DNA of 9,957 bases from Phycisphaera sp. GTDB lineage: Bacteria > Planctomycetota > Phycisphaerae > Phycisphaerales > UBA1924. The stretch covers positions 8,516 to 18,472 of the forward strand of contig NVSP01000008.1 in NCBI GenBank assembly GCA_002732755.1, read 5' to 3'. Below the pieces are notes generated by a model. It was not told where the DNA came from and searched no databases. It was given only the letters and a program-made list of their open reading frames with translations. Below, one piece after another: positions 8,601-9,957 of this stretch. Numbering within the stretch: the first letter of the stretch is position 1; the number at the start of each line of letters is the position of its first letter. The position numbers and the translations under genes were made by a program.

Positions 8601-8681
8601 CATGGGCGTGCGGATGGCGTGGTACGCGCGGAAGAACTGGGCGTAGCCGTCGATGATGTAGAGGGTGGGCTGTGGACTCAC
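5655..8681 (-). CDS. polA: DNA polymerase I with intact proofreading domain and a repeat-derived insertion
   Basis: DNA polymerase I fills gaps and removes RNA primers during repair and lagging-strand synthesis. Its 1008 residues exceed the usual length of about 930. Residues 1-305 are the 5'-nuclease domain (YIIDGYAQFFRAYHA; YEADDVIA; GDTADNVPGVAGIGPKTA). Residues about 310-347 are a Pro/Ser/Gly linker. Residues about 348-535 are a 3'-5' exonuclease with apparently intact metal ligands: Asp374/Glu376 (LDTET), Asn437..Asp441 (GHNLKYD) and Tyr518..Asp522. The polymerase domain has motif A with Asp739 (SADYSQIELR), motif B with Arg788, Lys792, Phe796 and Tyr800 (KMVNFGIVYG), and motif C His961-Asp962-Glu963 (QIHDELVFE). 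Residues about 902-952, between the helix after motif B and motif C, are a low-complexity insertion encoded by palindromic DNA. The GTG start overlaps the upstream gene's stop as GTGA (8681-8678). Confidence 0.97.
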   Translation of the reverse strand: MSPQPTLYIIDGYAQFFRAYHAIRTPMTSPVTGEPTNMTFGFLGMLLKLMRGQESHMLDAGGPPTYIALALDVSGDKGTFRTQMYPAYKANRDAPPEDLRPQVDRCLAMLKELGVPVIGSEGYEADDVIAAMTHELKTTHPDLLIRMISKDKDLKQLLEAGRVEMYDVHNDKLTDVAALKEETGLAPEQVIDMLTLMGDTADNVPGVAGIGPKTAAQLLAEFGTLDAVLAEAAEEKQAKDWKIKGKRRERINEAVAQLPLSKDLVTLRTDTPIEFDLDACSLASFKLTDIEHIVRELGFNRFLDEIKSLTDGVPEAPKKPKPQSDPGGFGGLFDQPSSAESSSVASGDYTIVRTKAQLEDLVNTLRKADVVALDTETTAIRPMLAELVGLSFSVEPGSGWYVPVRSPEPSTHLDTKTVLDALSPIIADASIPKIGHNLKYDLIVLRRAGVELRGLEADGACDTMIASYVLDASRPSHSLDNLALAMLNRANVSIKDLIGRGKNQKRFDDVPLEQAGPYAAEDADVSLQLAQLMLPQLESTGLLTLARETEIPLVSVLAELEYNGILVDPNELRTQRERLEKEIVRLRKEIEDEAYDSLDRGFDPDSPKQLAGVLFNKPSDDDPGLGLRVIKRGKTGPSTDAEVLDKLTQDASVGTKIPGLILEYRQLSKLVNTYLVNLLEDIHPETGRIHASFNQTVAATGRLSSSDPNLQNIPIRTDIGKEIRKAFIAPDNFVLISADYSQIELRLLAHLSQDAALIKAFREGQDIHQAVAAQIHGISLDEVTKEQRGGAKMVNFGIVYGITPFGLARRLGISNTEASEIISDYKKRFPGITTFLAECIAEAQQNGYVETMLKRRRPILEIDSNNPNRRALAERMAINSVVQGSAADLIKLAMLDLHNRLSPHAHLPPSPSRGKGASDSPSNSTKTPHPTASRPPSPQKREGGARSKPQLKDVRMLLQIHDELVFEAPKAIAGDAMKLIVERMESAMELDVPLVVDASASGNWFEGK
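5850..5960. repeat. palindromic repeat-like element inserted in frame in polA
   Basis: This segment contains three hairpins close together. First, CCTTCTC (5854-5860) pairs perfectly with GAGAAGG (5870-5876) around a 9-base loop. Second, CCGC (5880-5883) pairs with GCGG (5887-5890) around GAA. Third, CCCTTTCCC (5935-5943) pairs with GGGAGAGGG (5949-5957) around a 5-base loop, with one G-T pair in the stem. Read on the polA sense strand it contains CCTCATCCGACCGCTTCGCG followed by a CACCTTCTCCC stretch, which I recall as the style of short dispersed intergenic repeats in several bacterial groups. It is translated as a Pro/Ser/Arg/Lys-rich loop with no homology to Pol I. Boundaries are approximate. 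No second copy occurs in this window, so its repeat status is inferred from structure and resemblance, not from observed copies. Confidence 0.65.
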
Positions 8682-9910
8682 GGAGTTGATGCCTCGGATG
8701 CTTCGGTATGCAATTCTTTGATTCGATCCAAATACGCATCGCTGGGCTCGATCCCTCGGCGTGACATGACGGCCTTTGCTGTATCAAGAAACCGCGGCAA
8801 TCTGAACGCGGTGGTCCCTGTGTCGGTACACCATGTGAATCTGCCGACGCAGCCGACGACGGGCGCGGTCGCGGCGAGCATCGCGCCCATGTGGATGACG
8901 GCTCCGGTCATGATGCGGGTTGAGATTGCGAACTTGACATGGTCGCCGATGATCGCGCCGAGAAACTTCTGGCCCGTGCGTTCGTTCGAGCCGCGGACGG
9001 TCGCCTTCGCGATGACCTCGGCGTAGGTGTTGAGCAGGTTGGAGTTGTTGGTGCCCGCGCCGAAATTGACCCATTCACCGACCCATGAGTCGCCGAGGTG
9101 CCCCTCGTGTGCTTTGTTGGTAAGGCCCTGAAAGATGGTGCCGCCGACCTCGCCGCCGACTTTGCAGCGTGGTCCGATGGCTGTGTGCGCCTTGATGTGC
9201 GCGCGGTCCATGATGGTCGAGTCTTCGCCGATGAAGACCGGCCCCGCGATGATCGCGCCGGGGCGGATCGTCGCGCCCGCAGCGATGACGATCGGGCCTT
9301 GCGTTGAGTCGAAGACCACGCCGGGCCAGATGTCCGCGCCCGAGCGGATGACGACGGGGTGTGAGCCGCGATGGTGAACATTGTTTGGGAGCGCCGTGCC
9401 GGGGATCTTTGCGAGTTGCTCGAGGTCGTGGTTGATCGCGGCATCGCGGAATCGGCGGATGTCCCAAGGTCTGCGCAGAAGCATCTGCGTGTCGGTGTAG
9501 GTCACGCCCTCGGTCGGGATCTCGCCCGCAAGAATCTTCATGGCAACAACGGGTTTGACACACGCGTACACGACGGCGGCTTCCTGATCGCTGTCGCTGA
9601 GTTTCTCGACGAGGATCGTGCCGGGCTTGATGCTTGTGATGTCAGCGGGCGGGATCGGGCACCTGCCGTTGATGAGCAGGACCGAATCGATGCCGTTGGG
9701 CAGGTTGTTTATTGGTAGATCGCAGGCGTCTTCGAGCACGAGTTTGATCGCATCGGGCACGAAGAGTCCCGCGATCTCGGCGTCGCCGGTGAGCATCTCT
9801 TCGATGCGCACAAGCGTTGTCATCGCGCCGGTGCGAACAGAAAACACCGGGCGCAGATCGGTGAGGGGCGCGAGCTTGCCGAGGCCGTCGTCATAGATGA
9901 TTACACGCAT
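8678..9910 (-). CDS. putative sugar nucleotidyltransferase-like protein with left-handed beta-helix
   Basis: This 410-residue protein resembles the GlmU-like family sometimes annotated as putative sugar nucleotidyltransferase (NTP_transf_4 type). Its N-terminal part opens VIIYDDGLGKLAPLTDLRPV (residues 3-22), with the family-type LRPVFSVRTG and LLINGRCPIP (78-87). The classical GxGTRM nucleotide-binding signature of GlmU is not present. From about residue 185 to 350 there are hexapeptide-type repeats (VVIRSGADIWPGVVF, IVIAAGATIRPGAIIAG, VFIGEDSTIMDRAHIKAHTA) and a conserved NFGAGTNNSNLLN (282-294), forming the beta-helix found in acyl- and acetyltransferases. It may act on UDP- or other nucleotide sugars, but that is inference. 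ATG 9910 is preferred over an upstream in-frame TTG at 9916; no clear ribosome-binding site precedes it. Its stop overlaps the polA GTG, and its promoter must lie in or beyond the last 47 bases of the window. Confidence 0.85.
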   Translation of the reverse strand: MRVIIYDDGLGKLAPLTDLRPVFSVRTGAMTTLVRIEEMLTGDAEIAGLFVPDAIKLVLEDACDLPINNLPNGIDSVLLINGRCPIPPADITSIKPGTILVEKLSDSDQEAAVVYACVKPVVAMKILAGEIPTEGVTYTDTQMLLRRPWDIRRFRDAAINHDLEQLAKIPGTALPNNVHHRGSHPVVIRSGADIWPGVVFDSTQGPIVIAAGATIRPGAIIAGPVFIGEDSTIMDRAHIKAHTAIGPRCKVGGEVGGTIFQGLTNKAHEGHLGDSWVGEWVNFGAGTNNSNLLNTYAEVIAKATVRGSNERTGQKFLGAIIGDHVKFAISTRIMTGAVIHMGAMLAATAPVVGCVGRFTWCTDTGTTAFRLPRFLDTAKAVMSRRGIEPSDAYLDRIKELHTEASEASTP

Positions 9911-9957
9911 GCCCAAAGTCTACGACCCGCCGCACCGGTTCGCCGCTATGGTGTCGG

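Noticed and set aside
7806..9026. Long open frame of 406 codons on the plus strand
   Set aside because: It lies antisense to the 5' half of polA and the end of the sugar nucleotidyltransferase-like gene, both of which have clear conserved motifs. Its translation has no recognisable domain and is His/Cys/Arg-rich, as expected for a shadow frame in GC-rich DNA.
9911..9957. Start of a divergent plus-strand gene (ATG at 9948)
   Set aside because: Only three codons remain before the window ends, so there is nothing to support a coding call.
1..9957. CRISPR array, tRNA/rRNA genes, insertion sequence or phage genes
   Set aside because: No spaced direct repeats, cloverleaf-like segments, transposase motifs or terminal inverted repeats were seen. 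All long frames are accounted for by chromosomal-type genes.

Overview
GC-rich, gene-dense bacterial chromosomal DNA. The gene set and style suggest Planctomycetota, perhaps a Phycisphaerae-type lineage: several GTG starts, weak Shine-Dalgarno signals, a NTP_transf_4-type sugar nucleotidyltransferase homologue, and a stand-alone PAS/GAF/receiver protein. This placement is inference. No phage, plasmid, CRISPR, tRNA or rRNA signal was seen, and the content is mostly housekeeping.

Layout. Positions 1-1128 (minus strand) hold an ABC-2 type exporter: a complete ATPase whose stop overlaps the start of a permease that runs off the left edge. A 148-base divergent intergenic region (1129-1276) separates it from a plus-strand sensory/regulatory protein (1277-2977) with a degenerate N-terminal region, a PAS-like region, a GAF domain, a histidine-kinase-like helical segment without its histidine, and an intact C-terminal receiver. 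This gene is convergent with, and overlaps by 23 bases, the last gene of a minus-strand group filling the rest of the window. In transcription order that group is a sugar-nucleotidyltransferase-like/left-handed beta-helix protein (9910-8678), DNA polymerase I (8681-5655), an exported amidohydrolase (5609-3942) and the release-factor methyltransferase PrmC (3890-2955). The first two overlap by 4 bases (GTGA) and the other gaps are 45 and 51 bases, so the four genes may be co-transcribed. Their products serve unrelated processes (sugar or envelope metabolism, DNA repair, periplasmic hydrolysis, translation termination), so any shared control would be at the level of transcription.

The most striking feature is inside polA. 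Between the conserved helix after motif B and the motif C strand, where family members known to me have only a few residues, there is a Pro/Ser/Lys/Arg-rich stretch of about 50 residues. Its DNA (about 5850-5960) is a set of short palindromes resembling a dispersed intergenic repeat. It is in frame and stop-free, so it appears to be a palindromic repeat that inserted into an essential-type gene and is translated as a surface loop. The second point of interest is the kinase-like regulator that has kept its receiver but lost the phosphorylatable histidine and the ATPase domain.
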